Positions 1-12,599 of a stretch of DNA of 64,000 bases are shown in pieces (the first letter of the stretch is position 1; the number at the start of each line of letters is the position of its first letter). This DNA is from Hirundichthys speculiger (taxonomy: Eukaryota > Chordata > Actinopteri > Beloniformes > Exocoetidae). The stretch is from positions 930,001-994,000 of the forward strand of contig JAGFBZ010000373.1 of NCBI GenBank assembly GCA_018398805.1. The letters run 5' to 3'. The notes below the pieces were generated by a model. That model worked only from the letters and a program-made list of their open reading frames with translations, had not been told where the DNA came from and did no database searches. A program made the position numbers and the translations under genes.

Positions 1-3000
1 TTTGTCACACACATAATCAAATCATTGCTGCAGTCTTAGAAAAGGTGATGCTATAGTATCCCGATTCTCACACAGTTGTATTTATTTCAGCTTTTTCAGC
101 TTTGAGATCATTGTGATATAAGCTACATTCATGATCAGCCTCAGTGAAACTGGAAAATCTCTCTTGTGTCAAGCTATAACCTTCTGTGATGTATCTCATT
201 AAACTCTGTCAAAGGCTTTTAAACCTTTAGAGTCTTGAGGTCTTTGCCTTATGGTCACAGCAAAGAAGAAGACCAAAAACAGCAAACATTACATCTGAAA
301 GAGCTTTCATAAAACAGAGTGAAAAGAGAATTTGATCGGGTGGTAATTTATCCTCAAAGTCTTACACTTGTGGGTAATCCATCTGCTTTACATGCAGAGG
401 GGCCACCATCAAATATAAAAATGCATCGGATAAAAGAGAGAGGAAGATGAGATGGAGACGGATAGAGCCATCAAACAAGTGAGGGATGAGAAAATTGTAA
501 AACTAAGATTTTATTCTGGGATTTAAGAAATCATATGACGGTGACCCAGAAAACTAATGTTTAAATGTGCCCTAAAATCCTTAACTGCAACTTCAACACA
601 AACACAGCCCCCTGAAGTATGGTGTCAAAAAGCTTTTGATTTAATGCGGCTGACACAAATCCATTTCATTTGGAAGCCCTCATTTTGGTGTTGTAATAAA
701 ATCCAAATACAGAGAGCGTTAGATTTTTGTTTCTCCCTTTTTTAAATGCTATATGGGAACAGGAAAACATCAATACACCCCAATATGGTCGCTACATTTT
801 GCTCACTTATATAGTTACTCTGTCAGCTATGTCAACAAACAAGTAACAACAGATGTGATGTGATTCTATTTTTTTAAATTCCAAATCCCCCTCTTTGATT
901 ATTCATGATGTGAGGAGTAGAGAGCCAGGAATAAGAGATGGAGAAAGGGACTGAGTCAATATACGGAGGACTGTGTATCTTGGGGCTTCACTTGCACCCA
1001 GGAGGAAGCTGTCGCAAAAACCACGAGGCAGGACGCCTGCATTAGTCTCATCAAACACACACTATTGATCCAAGCCAAAAGTCAGATATAAAACACTGTA
1101 TCATGGGGAGAATTACCTTCCTGTTTTTCATTCCCTCTTCTCTCCGTCTTCATCACACATCTCCGTCTTTCAGTCACTACTTGCTCAGTCAGATAGTATT
1201 TGTCCACTCAGATCAATAAGGAATAACAACAAACGGAGCAAAGAAAATACAACTCATACAAGCTGACTCACATGTTGGTATTTGTCACTTTCGATACCAT
1301 TGTATTGAATTCGAAGAGGGATAACACTCAGAGAACAAGCCCAGTTTTTTTGTGGTTATGACTATACCATAAAAAGCCATCATTGTTGAATTTTAAAATT
1401 AGCCAATACCTAAAGTCTGATGTACATAATGTATGAGGTATTTAAGCCATCTTAATGAGCCTGTGCTGGAAAAAAACAAACAAAATGTAACTCCCCGGAA
1501 GGGAGGGCTCGGAAGAACTAGAGTTCTAATCAATACATTTATCAAATGTCTACATTTATGTGTTTCTTACATGACAATTCCTGCCCTCGTTATTAGTGGG
1601 TCTAATACTTGAATGTACTTAATATAGGAGAGAGCAAGAAAAAACATATAGCTATGTTATGTAAGAAAAAACAGCACCAGTTTCTCTCAGGAGTATAGAC
1701 TATATAAGATGACTATATAAGACTATATCTGACTGGTGTCAGAAGTGATGCCAATGTGGTTGCCTGACATGGCATTATTATGTCCCTTCTTCTGATTAGT
1801 GGACAACCACGATGGAGTTTTAGGGCCACACTGAGAAAAAAAAATTGTGGACAATGATTTTTTTTCCCCCCACTCCTCACGTAGAGAATCAACCATTCCA
1901 GAATGGTTGTAGTTTCTTTTTCTGAACAGGAGCAGTTTCTGACACAATATCTTCAAAGTACGATCACTTATTATAATACTGTGTCTATGAGCTAAAAGTC
2001 AAAGCATTTCCTTGTTGATAAAGTCATCATTTTTCTCAGGGTTGTGGAAAGGTGAGGTGAAAAGTAACATTTTCACATTTAAAGGCGATGCCTCAAAATA
2101 TAAAACTGTCATATCAAGAGGAAAAAATAGTAAAAACAAAAAAACAAACAAAAAAAAAAGCAGATGATATATCAGCTTTCTTGGATGGAACATTGTCATT
2201 AAGGATTATTTTTTCCCCCTCATATTTTTCAATGTCAACATATGTTGAGGTGTTGAAAATTCTTTTCCAGACACACAAGCTTGGTGAGAAAGGTTTTTCT
2301 ATCTAAAACAGCTTTCAGAGACTCTGAACAGAAGTGGTGCTCCTGCTGAGACAATTAATGTACATTGGCATAAGCATGACAACAAAATAATAATAGTGAG
2401 AAATACAGCATAGAAAAAAATAGAAATGTTTCCAAGTCAACTCTTTGTAAATACACATAATTTTGGAATTTTCTTTAAAGGGAACGGATTTTATCAGTGA
2501 TCTGAGTGTTTGTGGTTTGTTGAGCTCCTGACCACTCAAACAGGGACACAGTTCTTCAGTTTCCTATTAAATTCATAAAAGAGATAGCTCTCCAAGTCTT
2601 ACACTGCAATGCTATCCAAATAATCTTAAGTCAAACAGGCAAAGCACCATTATGCAAGGTAAGTATATCTTCCACATAACGAGGAGGAAAAGATGGACAG
2701 AGATGCACTGAAATGGTATTAATCTTTAGTAAACAGATGCATCCATTAGGCAGCCATGTAGACACGCCATTAGGCTCAGAGATGTTCAGTGACATACGAT
2801 TATTCAGCACAGCGTAAACCAAAGGCACAGCAAAAAGCAAGATTGGCTACTTCAGAATGCAATTTAACAGTCAAAATCTCATTTCAAATGAGAGGGGGTA
2901 AACCATTGTTTGGACTGATGAGAAAAAAATCCAATTATGCAATCCTTCTGAAAAGAATAATGAAAACTGAGATTGGCTATGTAAATTCTGCCAGTGAGAT

Positions 3001-3806
3001 GATGCCGACAAGTTTGGCCAGCACACAACACAACGCATACAGATAGACATGGGTAGACGGGTCTTGACAAAAGCTTGCACAGTGACAGTCTCGCCAGACT
3101 TACGGCTCTAAAGAATAGAATTCAAATTCATCATTTGTGCTCCTTCACTTCTTTTTCTTTTTCTTTTTTTAAATGCTGATGAATGACATGTAGTGACAAA
3201 AGAATAACACTCCAGGCTTTTTGAATAATCTGTCATGGATGGCAAAATATGAGAACCAAGACAAAAGAGAAAGACGAGCTCCCCCAGTCACTGAGATGCC
3301 TGAAACTCTCTTATTCAGCTAAACTGTTTACTGCTCAGCACTGCCCTGCTGTTTTACCTCCCATTAACTTTTATGAGAACAGAGATGAGGAGAAATCAGG
3401 GAAGAACAGAGATCCCCATGTTTTTCCCCTTTCATCTAGGCTGATGGTTTAGGTGTGTATAGGGAAGGGGAAAGCGTTGTTTTTATATCACAGACTTGCA
3501 GTTTTATCGTCAATGAAGGTACCATGAGCAGGGAGAGATAGTGAAACCAGAGGATGACATCAGAGTGAGAGCAAAGAGTGGCCTGAAATATCCAAGCACA
3601 ACTTGAAGGGTAAGATAATATTAGTCTAAGCCTCCAGTAAACACTATAGAAGATGCTTCTCTCATTAAAATGCTTTGCCTAGCCATTAGATTAACATTAA
3701 TCTGTTTATGGCTGAGCAGACACTTCCTTAAATCCACACTGGGGAGCAAACTATGAGGAAGACAACCCACCCTTGCTCAGTGCATGCCTTCTTTATCTAA
3801 TGTTAA
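1..3806. other. Unassigned, mostly single-copy-looking DNA
   Basis: I see no coding exon, RNA gene or repeat terminus that I can support here. The longest open frames are about 85 codons, have no domain I recognise and mostly overlap on opposite strands, as expected by chance in AT-rich DNA. The stretch could be intergenic or intronic host DNA. Confidence 0.5.
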
Positions 3807-3820
3807 CCACCAGGGGGCAG
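3807..3820 (+). promoter_or_regulatory. CTCF-like motif
   Basis: The 14-mer CCACCAGGGGGCAG matches the vertebrate CTCF core consensus at essentially every informative position, in forward orientation. It lies in non-repetitive-looking sequence. A motif match alone does not prove binding. Confidence 0.5.
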
Positions 3821-4003
3821 AAAGAAGCCAAAAACTAGCACTGCTCAAAGCGGCCTTAAAAAGCATCTACTCCAATAATTCCACTGCTACAAAACAGACG
3901 AGACAGGGTCACAGCCTGCATCAGTTCTGCTCTGAGTGACAGACCTTTGACAGCACAGACACACTCAAATTAAATTTACCCCTCTATGGCTCATTTGTTT
4001 GTT

Positions 4004-4135
4004 TGCATTTCATTACATTCATTTAGAGGACACTTTTATCCAAAGTGACTTACAAATGGAGCAAAATGGAATATATTGGGGGTCAATGTGGGGGTTTAGT
4101 ATCTTACCCAAAGGACTTTTCAACATTTGAAGAGA
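4004..4135 (+). repeat. Teleost SINE/LINE 3'-tail type repeat
   Basis: The segment around 4020-4060 (CACTTTTATCCAAAGTGACTT) followed by a TATCTTACCCAAAGGAC-like segment near 4100 matches from memory a repeat tail found all over teleost genomes (consensus style: GACGCTTTTATCCAAAGCGACTTAC, then TCTTGCCCAAGGACAC). I cannot name the family with certainty; L2-related tails are one candidate. There is no poly-A tail or clear target duplication. Confidence 0.5.
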
Positions 4136-5158
4136 AGAAGCTGTTAATCACACCAGCAGTGTTCTGACTGAGAGAAAAACACACTACCGTACAAGTTACA
4201 GATGCTCTGATACATACTTTTTTAAAAATTTGGAATAACGTTGTGAGGATTACTGTGTTTGTATCAAAGTGACAGTTTATATGTTTTCTGTCATGGCAGG
4301 TCATACGCCAGTTTCATATGTGAGTTGAGTGGTCATGGTTGGCATAGATTACTTTAAAATCAGTCTGATGCGGAACAAAGATGACTGAAAGTTTTGAGAC
4401 AACACAAAAACATAAAGTAATGCATGTCAAGCTTTTATCTTGAAATTGAGCCATGCATTTTTCTCTTTTCCACCTGGTAGAACCTCACTTACCACTTAAA
4501 AACCCAGAAAGATAGTGAACCAGAGTATTCTTTTTTGTCTTCTGAGAAAGAAGGGAAAGACTTCTTTCAAAGCATCATCACTGACTTCAACATCAGTCTC
4601 TTTGGTGATGATACTGTAGGAACCTGTCCCTCTGATTACCAAACATCAGAATTGCATGACCTTTCCCCCCATTCCTGGCTGACCACAGCCATCCACATCT
4701 GGACCATGAACCGAGGAGATAGATAACTTCACCAAGACAAAATTCCAACAGAGGAACTAATGGACCTTTTCAACACAAACAACCGAGGAACAGACCCAAA
4801 AATCATGAATAACCAAAGACAGCTCCAACACCTTTTAGTATCCATTAACTCTTTGCCTTATCAGGTCCAGGAATTCAGCTGAAGACGGGACAATGGTGAC
4901 TAAAAACATGAATTCCCTCTACCTGATTGGGTAGGACATAAACCTGCCAAAGCTGACGAACTCCAGGAAAACATGCACAACCGAGCCCGAGGGAAGATGG
5001 AGCAACAGTGCCATCATGCGGCCAGACAACAACCGGATCGCCAAGGAATTAAGTTTTCTTCTAAACAGAAAAAAAAAGTAACTGTGAATGAAAAACAACA
5101 ATGACAAAAACAAACAAAAAGAAAGAAAAACTTTGTCAATTTGAGTTTGAAGTGTTTT
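4136..5158. other. Unassigned
   Basis: No recognisable gene. The plus strand is open for 63 codons at 4535-4726 without any domain I recognise, and the stretch reads like decayed coding sequence up to about 5100. It directly precedes the possible LTR/leader segment, so it may belong to the same old element, but nothing here identifies it. Confidence 0.3.
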
Positions 5159-6395
5159 TTCTTGTTGTATTTAAGGAATGTGTTCAACATTATGTCCCCC
5201 TCATGACAGTACTTTTGAATGGAATGTCAAATTTATTGCCCTGTAACCAAAACCAATCGAAAACCAGTCTTGAATAACAATTGTCCTATCAGTGCACCTA
5301 TTGGTCAGTTTTTGGTTGTTCTGAGCTAGACCCTGAGATTATAAAATAACATCTTCTCCTTTGTTAGTCAGAGGAGTTTTGTTTTTTCTCTCTTTATTAG
5401 TAGAGTTTTTGCTTTCCGTCCAGAATAGTCCTTCCTTTTCCCCACTAGTGAGAGTTGTTTTCCTTGCTTTTAGATTTTTATTTAGTCAAATTTTTCTCTC
5501 TTTGTTTGTACCCTTACGTTTTTGCTTTTACGCTTTGCTCTTCTCACAATCTTTTTGAACGCTTCTCATCCCTAAGTGTCCGTGCATCTGGCGAGCCTGT
5601 CGGAGTTGCTTCATTCATCTTTTTTTTTACCCTCCTGTAACTCGTAGATACTTGCAATTAAAACATTTTGTTTTTTCTAGTTTAATTTATATAACTCCAT
5701 TTAAGTTTTGATTTTTCTTTTTCTTCTGACGAACCTAAAATCAATTTGTTTTTTTTTTTTTACATTTTAAGTAAGCCTAACCTGTGGCTGTCAGTGAATT
5801 TTGGCTGGCGCAGAGCGTGTTTGATGCCACGATCTCACCACCCAAGAACCCTCTTGAGCAAGACTCGTGCAGCCCGCAAGTCAAGTCTGACTGACCCCAA
5901 GGAAGGAGCCGACTGGGTTTCTGCTGGCAGAACCAGTTAACTGCTTGGATCGAAGGAGTTCCGGAGAGTCCACTGCAACTTGCTTTGTGAACGACAACCG
6001 CTGAACGCTTCCCTGACTTTCTCTGCACGTCTGGTAAGGTCTGGGTCACGTGGTATCAGACTGGTGTCTCTTTCAGCCGTCAAAGCCAAAATCACAGCAG
6101 GTATCAGGAGTAATCACTGCCTGTAAGCGGCTTAACTGTTACACAGAGGACATTTTATTAGTTCAGGCTAATATTTTTTTTTATCTTCTTCTCAGTCTAT
6201 AGGGATTCCCTTCTTAGAAGTAGCCAAATTCTGTCCGCTCCTGTCAGATGCCCCCCTTTCGTTTACGCAACTTCCTTGTTTTTTGTTGACTTCTGACTCC
6301 TAACAGCCTACAGATCTCATTCAGCAATCTATGGGACTCCATTTCTTACATGCATGATTGGATATACAGTACATATATCTATATACCCTGATATA
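5159..6395 (+). promoter_or_regulatory. Possible LTR-retroelement promoter and leader remnant
   Basis: A TATA-like GATTATAAAATAAC lies at 5337-5350. About 310 bases later comes a polyadenylation-like AATTAAA (near 5656), then a leader-like segment from about 5790 that ends in a strong splice-donor match, CTGGTAAGG, near 6030. Order and spacing resemble the 5' LTR and leader of a retrovirus-like element, or alternatively the first exon of a host gene. No coding remnant follows, no second LTR was found, and the primer site cannot be assigned. Positions 6062-6395 hold nothing I recognise. Confidence 0.25.
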
Positions 6396-6761
6396 CAGTC
6401 ATAGAAGAAATTATTAGACCACCCTTGTTTTCTTCAGTTTCTTGTTCATTTTAATGCCTGGTACAACTAAAGGTACATTTATTTGGACAAACATAACGAT
6501 AACCACAAAGATTGCTCATAAGAGTTTTATTTAAGAGCTGATATCTTACCATTTTCCATGGTTTTCTTGATTATAACCTAAATCACTTAAGTTTTTACAT
6601 CAATAGCTATGGCGTTGTACTGCCAAAAACACTGCTTTTATGCATTCAGTGTTTTCTTTTCTGTCTGTTTTAGTCACATGATGACGTTTAGTGGTACCAG
6701 GTATTAAAATGAACAAGAAAGTGAAGAAAAAATGGTGGTCTAATATTTTTTTCCATGACTG
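6396..6761. mobile_element. Tc1/mariner-type miniature element, copy 1
   Basis: The 366-bp element is flanked by TA on both sides (6394-6395 and 6762-6763) and ends in inverted repeats starting CAGTCAT and finishing CATGACTG. The inverted similarity runs about 70 bp inward. It has no transposase frame, so it would have to be mobilised in trans. A second copy of identical length sits at 51850-52215; by eye the two differ at about seven bases. Confidence 0.75.
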
Positions 6762-6763
6762 TA

Positions 6764-8939
6764 TACATGACTGCATTTATTTGTGATGTTTGTCTGATTC
6801 TAAATAAAATGGTCGTAGAACCTTGTTTTTGATGTACTCAGCCAATCCAGCCTGAAAAGAACTTGTATTCAGATCAGAGATTGAAAAATTATAGTTTCCC
6901 TCTTTATCTCTAAAATTTTGGTTGGTGCCCCCAATCTTAGAAATTAATAAATTGAGAATGCTACAATATCATCTCGGCAGTGAGACACAGCTGATGTTGA
7001 AGGTGACACTGATCAAAGCAGTGCATTGTCTATCAGAGCATCATATAATTTTACTCTTGACGAACAACATAGAGCTAGTTTCAGTTGACAGGCTGAAGAA
7101 CAGGAAACAGCTGAAGGAGGAAAAAAAACTTATTGTCTGTCCCTCTAAAGAGGGAGACAATGTCAGTAAAAGAATGACAAAACCAAGGTCAAAACAGAGA
7201 TACAGTGGCAAGAACAAGTATGTCAATCCCTTGGAATCAACTGGTTTTCCTGCTTTAATTTGTCATAAAATCTTATCTAATCCTCATCGAAGTCTGTGTC
7301 ATTATTAATACATTTTCATTTCGAACTGGATATCTTTTGTGCCAGTTACACTTGGGATCCACACTGCTTTGAATTCAACCATAAAAAGAGAACTATTTTG
7401 ACCCACTAATTTAGTTTGTAACTGTTGCTGTGTAATATGGAAGGACAAAAGTGAAAACATTTGGAAATGATGATGTTTGTTTCATTATTTGCTTTTCTGG
7501 GTTAAATGTATCCTTCTCTAGTTCACCAACACTGTATCATGTGACCATTACAAATTCTAAACATCCACATCAAAAGTGGAGTCACTAGGTCTTATGGGAC
7601 AGATGAAGACAAATAACACAGTGGACTCCAAATAAGGTTTAAAACATTAAATACTTTCAAGTACATTTCAGTTTGAGGTGCCTACAAACTGTGAGCCAAG
7701 CACCCATTCTTCATAAGTAAATTCTATTCATTTTTTTATGTATTATTATTTTTGAAATAAGGTCATGTTGCTTTCTATCATTTTATGAAAACTAAATTGA
7801 CCTGATTGGTCGGTTTGAAGTTAGTGAGCCAATAATTCTTGGTTAAAATAATTTTAAATTATAAAAAAAAAAAAAATTGCTGAAGCCCCAAATGTAAAAC
7901 ACTTCAGTCCCAAGTTCACCCATTCACTCACTTGCCAACTCAGTCACTCCAGGACTGACACGTTCACAAAGCCTGAACTGGTCAGTATTACTGTCACGGG
8001 TCGTTTGGTTGGTTGTTTGATAGCTTGCTTGCTCGCTGACATTCAACTCAGCTTGGTTGTTCGTAGTCTAAAGCAATCAAGTTCACAATGTGAACTAACT
8101 GTTGAGTTTTCAGGTTTCCCAAAGTGCCCTACAGACACTGACATGAGGCATGACAGAATGGCGAAAATGAAAACCTTCCTTTTGGAATAATGTAGAAAAC
8201 CAGTTAGTTCTAAAACGTTCACATACTCTAGCTATAGATTAGGTGAAAAAAAGATGCCACTCATGGAGTTTTGAAGCCTGGAGTTCAGCATTTTAGTTGT
8301 TAACCCATAAGCAAACAGCAGACATGAAATCAGTGCCATTCAGAAGTATGACTGTGTTTTCTAGGATGGGCCCAGGTGTTTATTTATTTGAAAAAATCTA
8401 TATATTTTTTTTCAAGACCCTGGGTTTCAACTTGTGGCCTGGGTTTTGTTTCGAGGAGCACAAAATAGCCTGAATTTAAACTGGCAACATGCTTTTTATG
8501 ATATATTGACGTAACTATTTGTAAGAAGGAGCAATAACATTTTTGGACAAAAAACTTTGACAGCTTTGGATATTCTATTAGACATAAATCGTAAATTTAC
8601 GAGAACAGAAAGCCCTCGTCAAGAAACCAAACCACTTTGTAAGAGTGGATCAATGGCATCACATCTAATTATGCAGACAGAAGGTGACTTAATTAAGCTG
8701 TCCTTTGGAAGTGATCAATATGGAGATGATTTTGGCCCACAATGACGTTCTGTCACATCTGGCCTTTGAAGAAGGATTGTGGTGAACTGAGCTTTTTGAG
8801 AAGAAAAACAACTTTCTCAAAACTCTGCCCTCATACTCAGAAAGTTTGTACTTGTGTGGAAATATTCTCTTCGTCACCCTCTGCTTCTAATCCACCCGGT
8901 GCACTGCATGATTTTAGGCTGCGCATTCAATTAAATTAA
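6764..8939. other. Unassigned
   Basis: Nothing recognisable. A 128-codon frame at 6922-7308 begins at TTG and shows no domain. A 14-A run lies near 7863. Confidence 0.4.
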
Positions 8940-9817
8940 ATTCAGTTTCATTTTAATTCATTTCAATTCAATAGTACTTTATTTATCCCTGAAGTGAAAT
9001 TGATTGTGCAGTAGTTGTCATGATTTGAGGTCTCTTAACTGATTCATTGTAGATGGTTATTGCTATGGGCAGAAAGTATGGATCTCCTGTAGCCGTCTGT
9101 GTTGTAGTAGATGTGATGAAGCCTCGGACTGAAGACACTCTGAAAACACTGTTGCTGAATCACTGTGTTGTTGAGAGGATGCTTAGGGTTGTCTAGGGGT
9201 GCATGATAACTATCGACCAGATAACTATCGGGCCGATAACAGGAAGTTATGACGTCATCCTGATAAGTCCGATATCATGACGAAGAGCCCTGATAACATA
9301 TATACTTTTGTCAACATCATAGTGCCTCGTTCCCTCTGAGTCTTGAATGATCGGCAGTGAATGGTATGTTCAAGTGACATCGGATAATCAGAAAAATGAT
9401 TTCTCGGTAAGGAAATTCAAGAATACCCCCTCATGCCAGAAAACAACTTGTTAACTCGGTCATAATTTTGGTAGTTGCTGACTTTAATTGATATTCCCAG
9501 TATTTTCCCACATGTTACACATAAAATAGAAAAAATAGATAAGGCAGAATGAACGACTAGCAAACGAAGAAACGGAGGAATTTACGTTACACCTTGAATG
9601 CAACTACTGCACAGTGCGTTGATAAAAAAAACAAACAAAAAAAAACCATGGTGGCGATTGTATGGAACTTTGTTAAAGTTTCAGAAGAAGATAGTTCGTT
9701 GGTCATTTATGACAAATACTTCTAGCGAACGAGGGAAAAATAGCACAAGCTTTAATATGTCAACCCCGATCAGCCACCTGAAACATAACCATCGCTTCCA
9801 TGGAGTTTTGAAATCGC

Positions 9818-9857
9818 GCTAACGTGAGCTAACGTGAGCTAACGTGAGCTAACGTGA
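9818..9857. repeat. 10-bp tandem repeat, four units
   Basis: GCTAACGTGA is repeated four times in perfect tandem inside the hAT element. Confidence 0.9.
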
Positions 9858-9953
9858 GCAAGCCAGTGGAAGTCTCCCCTCCACTCCCCTCCCCTCCCCT
9901 ATCCTCTCCACTCCTCGCCATCATCTCTCTCATCTAAAGCTTCCATGAGATAA

Positions 9954-9987
9954 CCCCCCCCCCCCCCAAAAAAAAAAAAAAAAAAAA
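9954..9987. repeat. Homopolymer C14 then A20
   Basis: A run of 14 C is followed directly by 20 A. Its length is likely to be unstable in copying and in sequencing. Confidence 0.9.
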
Positions 9988-10776
9988 CTACTGAACCTTA
10001 TTTACTTTAATTAAAGGCATTCATTTGAATGGAACCACAGGCCAAAATCCTTTAAACGTAATTTCTTTGTTACTATGGAGTTTTTTAGTTTATTTACACA
10101 GACAAGTCTAACTTGTGTCAGTACATTATGACCTGTGTATTATTTTTTATTGTCATTGAGGAATGCATTTTTTCAGTTAGTAATTCTGATGCATGTGTTT
10201 CCATCAGTTCAAGGAGCCTTAATTTTTTTTTTATATCAGCCAGTAATGAACCTTATTTAAGTTGATGTGAGATATTAAATAGGTTTGTTTGAAAGCTTTA
10301 CGGAAATGTTTGAGAGGCTTGCCAATAGTTTTTCATTTGAAAAAATAAATATCTGTTCATTTAAAGACTCAAAACTGCTTTTGGTTTTGTTTATAGTATT
10401 GATGTAATGATCTTAGATATATGTGTGTGTTATCAGTTATTGGTTATCGGTATCGGTATTGGCCTTTAGGAGCTGGAAATTATCGGTTAGTGGTATCTGT
10501 TTTAAAAAACAGTTATAGTGCATCCCTCTGGTTGTCTATGATGTTCTTCATTTTATGTAATATCCTACTTTTCACCATCAACGACAGAGGCTCCAGAACA
10601 GTTCCTAGAACAGTCAGCCTTCTTTATTAGTTTGTTCTGTCTTTTTAAGTCACTGGCTCTGATGCTGCTCCCCCAACAGATGACTGGAGTTGAGATTGCA
10701 GTCTCCACAACAGACTAATAGAACATAACGCAACATCTTGCTACAAACACTGGAGGAACTAAGCTTCCTCAGGAAG

Positions 10777-11549
10777 TAGAGGTCTTCACGGGTCCACTTT
10801 CATGGACCCGAACCCGAATGGACCCGTGAAAATTCGACCCAAACCCGACCTGACCCGAGCTATTATCATAAGTCCGGGGGTCCGAACCTGAATGGACCCG
10901 CAATATTTGGACCCGGAACCAACTCGACCCGGGTCTTTAGTTTCCGACCACGAACCGAACCGAGTTACCTGAATAGAACCAAGACAATACATCTCATAGT
11001 TGCCCATGTTAAAAGTTGTCTAGCGTTGAATAAAACTTGATTTTCTTACCTAAAGTTGTCTTCTTCTACCCGGTTCAGTTGCTACATAGACTATGTGATG
11101 TAAACAACAATAAATCAACGTCGTTATTTTCTTTGTGGATACATATGCTATTGGTAGCAACTGCTAACACTAATAGCCTACACCGGTCAGGATGTGTCAT
11201 GAATATGTTTTCTCATCCAGCGTTGTCATGTTGGTGATCCGTTGTGTTTTATAGGTGCCGGGCAAACCGGTAATAACATGCTGTGGCAACACGATTGTTT
11301 CATGGTAAACATGCTACGTTAATTAATAATCATTTAACTGCCCCGAGTCCTGACATTGGCTGCCACCACCAATATCTTTACCTCTTTCGAGTAAAGGCGG
11401 AACCCAGCCTGTCAGAGAGCACCGACCGCACCCGAGATTAACTGTACCGATTCCGACCCGAACCTGGAGTCAAGTCTTTTGAATGGACCCGAAACCCAAT
11501 TCGGGTCAGGTCGGAACCTCGGGTTTTCGGATTGTTCCGAAGACCTCTA
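10777..11549. mobile_element. hAT element with GACCCG-type subterminal repeats
   Basis: The ends are TAGAGGTCTTC and GAAGACCTCTA, perfect 11-bp inverted repeats, flanked by the 8-bp duplication TCAGGAAG (10769-10776 and 11550-11557). Many copies of ACCCGA/GACCCG lie within about 150 bp of each end, as expected for transposase-binding subterminal repeats of hAT elements. No transposase frame is visible, so it is non-autonomous. Confidence 0.85.
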
Positions 11550-11599
11550 TCAGGAAGTAAAGTCCTGCTCTGTCGTCCATTCATGTCATCCAAACTGAG

Positions 11600-11720
11600 A
11601 TGTGACAATTGTACAGCCTCGTGATGAACTGGAAACCTGTCCATGCGTCCATCTCTATGTGAGCTGGGACAGGTGCCTTTCCTCCCAACCATGAAGTGGG
11701 CACAGAAAATGGGTAGATGA
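11600..11720 (-). repeat. Teleost dispersed-repeat fragment (GATGAACTGG...GAGCTGGGACAGG type)
   Basis: The phrases GATGAACTGGAAACCTGTCC and GAGCTGGGACAGG are decayed forms of a repeat common in teleosts (CGACCTGTCCAGGGTGTACC and CAGCTGGGATAGGCTCC in typical copies). A related piece in the opposite orientation is at 37078-37165. Confidence 0.45.
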
Positions 11721-12281
11721 AGATAAAAAGTCAACTTAGAAAGATCACTCGATGTTTCTTTTTGTAACATTCTGAAAAGTGTAGAAAGCAACAAGTTTTT
11801 CCAAGCAACTATGGCTACTCACATAAAGCCAAGTCTTGGCTCATAAATTAGAAGCTTGATCACTCTATTTAAGCTCAAGAAAATCTGATCAACTGCAGTT
11901 TCACTTTCAGGAAATCAGAAAAACATCTTAGTATGCGGTGATGTAGACACAAACATCTCCACTGCCACAGAGACAAAGCCAAGATATAAAAATGTTCACA
12001 GGAGATTCAGGGAAAATGTCTTTTCAAAATCAGGAGAATCACTCAAGATTTAACCATAAAAAATGGAAAAGGGAACATGTTATGATCGACAAATGGTGAA
12101 GATGACTGAAAAGTTGAAATGTTTTTGCCAGGAGTAGAGGAAAAGTGTAAATGATGCGAAAGAAGTGGCTTTGTTTAATGATACATTTGAGAGTGAGAAG
12201 TTTAATCCATTTTGAACTTGAGTAAGCTGCACTCAGTAATTACCCAGTCAGTTTAAATACAGGGATCACTCCACCACATTT
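11721..12281. other. Unassigned
   Basis: No gene or repeat recognised between the LINE-related pieces and the L1 target duplication. Confidence 0.4.
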
Positions 12282-12295
12282 AGCTTCATCACATT
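12282..12295. repeat. L1 target-site duplication, 3' side
   Basis: AGCTTCATCACATT (14 bp) is repeated exactly at 16994-17007, on the other side of the L1 element. Confidence 0.85.
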
Positions 12296-12599
12296 CTTTT
12301 TAAACTTTATTTTTTATAGTTTGTACAAAATCAAAATACAAAAACGTTAATATTGACACAATACAAACCTTCTGGATTGCATTTCATCTCAAGAGTAATG
12401 ACAGTTTTTTGTTGTTGTTGTTTTTTTACACATCAATCTGTCGTTGCCATATAAATAGGTCCAATTTCACCCATTTCTCTTCACATTGTGTTTCCTGTAT
12501 TCTTATCCTATGGGTTAACTCCTCCATGACATAAATCACTTACAATGTTGAGCCATTCATCAACTATGGGTAATGGCTTTTTTACAGGCTGCTATCAGT

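Larger units (their letters stand above)
9196..10530 (+). mobile_element. hAT transposon with decayed BED-finger start
   Basis: Both sides carry the same 8-bp target duplication GTTGTCTA (9188-9195 and 10531-10538). The termini are GGGGTGCATGATAACT on the left and, inverted, AGGGATGCACTATAACT on the right; the left end has lost two or three terminal bases. Around 9650-9800 the plus strand reads VAIVWNFVKVS, then a stop and frame change, then a HLKHNH block, which fits a BED zinc finger at the start of a hAT transposase. The rest of the transposase is missing. The element also holds a 10-bp tandem repeat and a C/A homopolymer. Confidence 0.75.
8940..11580 (-). pseudogene. LINE reverse-transcriptase C-terminal remnant, split by two hAT elements
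   Basis: Read on the minus strand from 11580, the sequence gives RAGLYFLRKL, then CSKML (10.7 kb), then HPLNNTVIQQQ and NTDGYRRS (9.1-9.2 kb), ending in ITIYNES. This is the order seen at the C-terminus of CR1/L2/Rex1-type LINE polymerases. The host pieces are about 11558-11580, 10539-10776 and 8940-9195; the gaps are filled exactly by the hAT elements at 10777-11549 and 9196-10530. Frameshifts and stops are present, so it is an old, 5'-truncated copy. The clade call is from motif memory; L2 against Rex1 cannot be separated here. Confidence 0.6.

Noticed and set aside
4535..6060. Remnant of a foamy-virus-like or other endogenous retrovirus
   Set aside because: The basic Lys-rich end near 5080 and the leader-like segment were suggestive, but there is no identifiable env, pol or primer site; kept only as a low-confidence promoter/leader remnant.
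6922..7308. 128-codon frame as a possible gene
   Set aside because: It begins at TTG, has no recognisable domain, and no splice or promoter context supports it.
9818..9857. CRISPR-like short repeat array
   Set aside because: The 10-bp units are directly adjacent without spacers, and this is vertebrate DNA.
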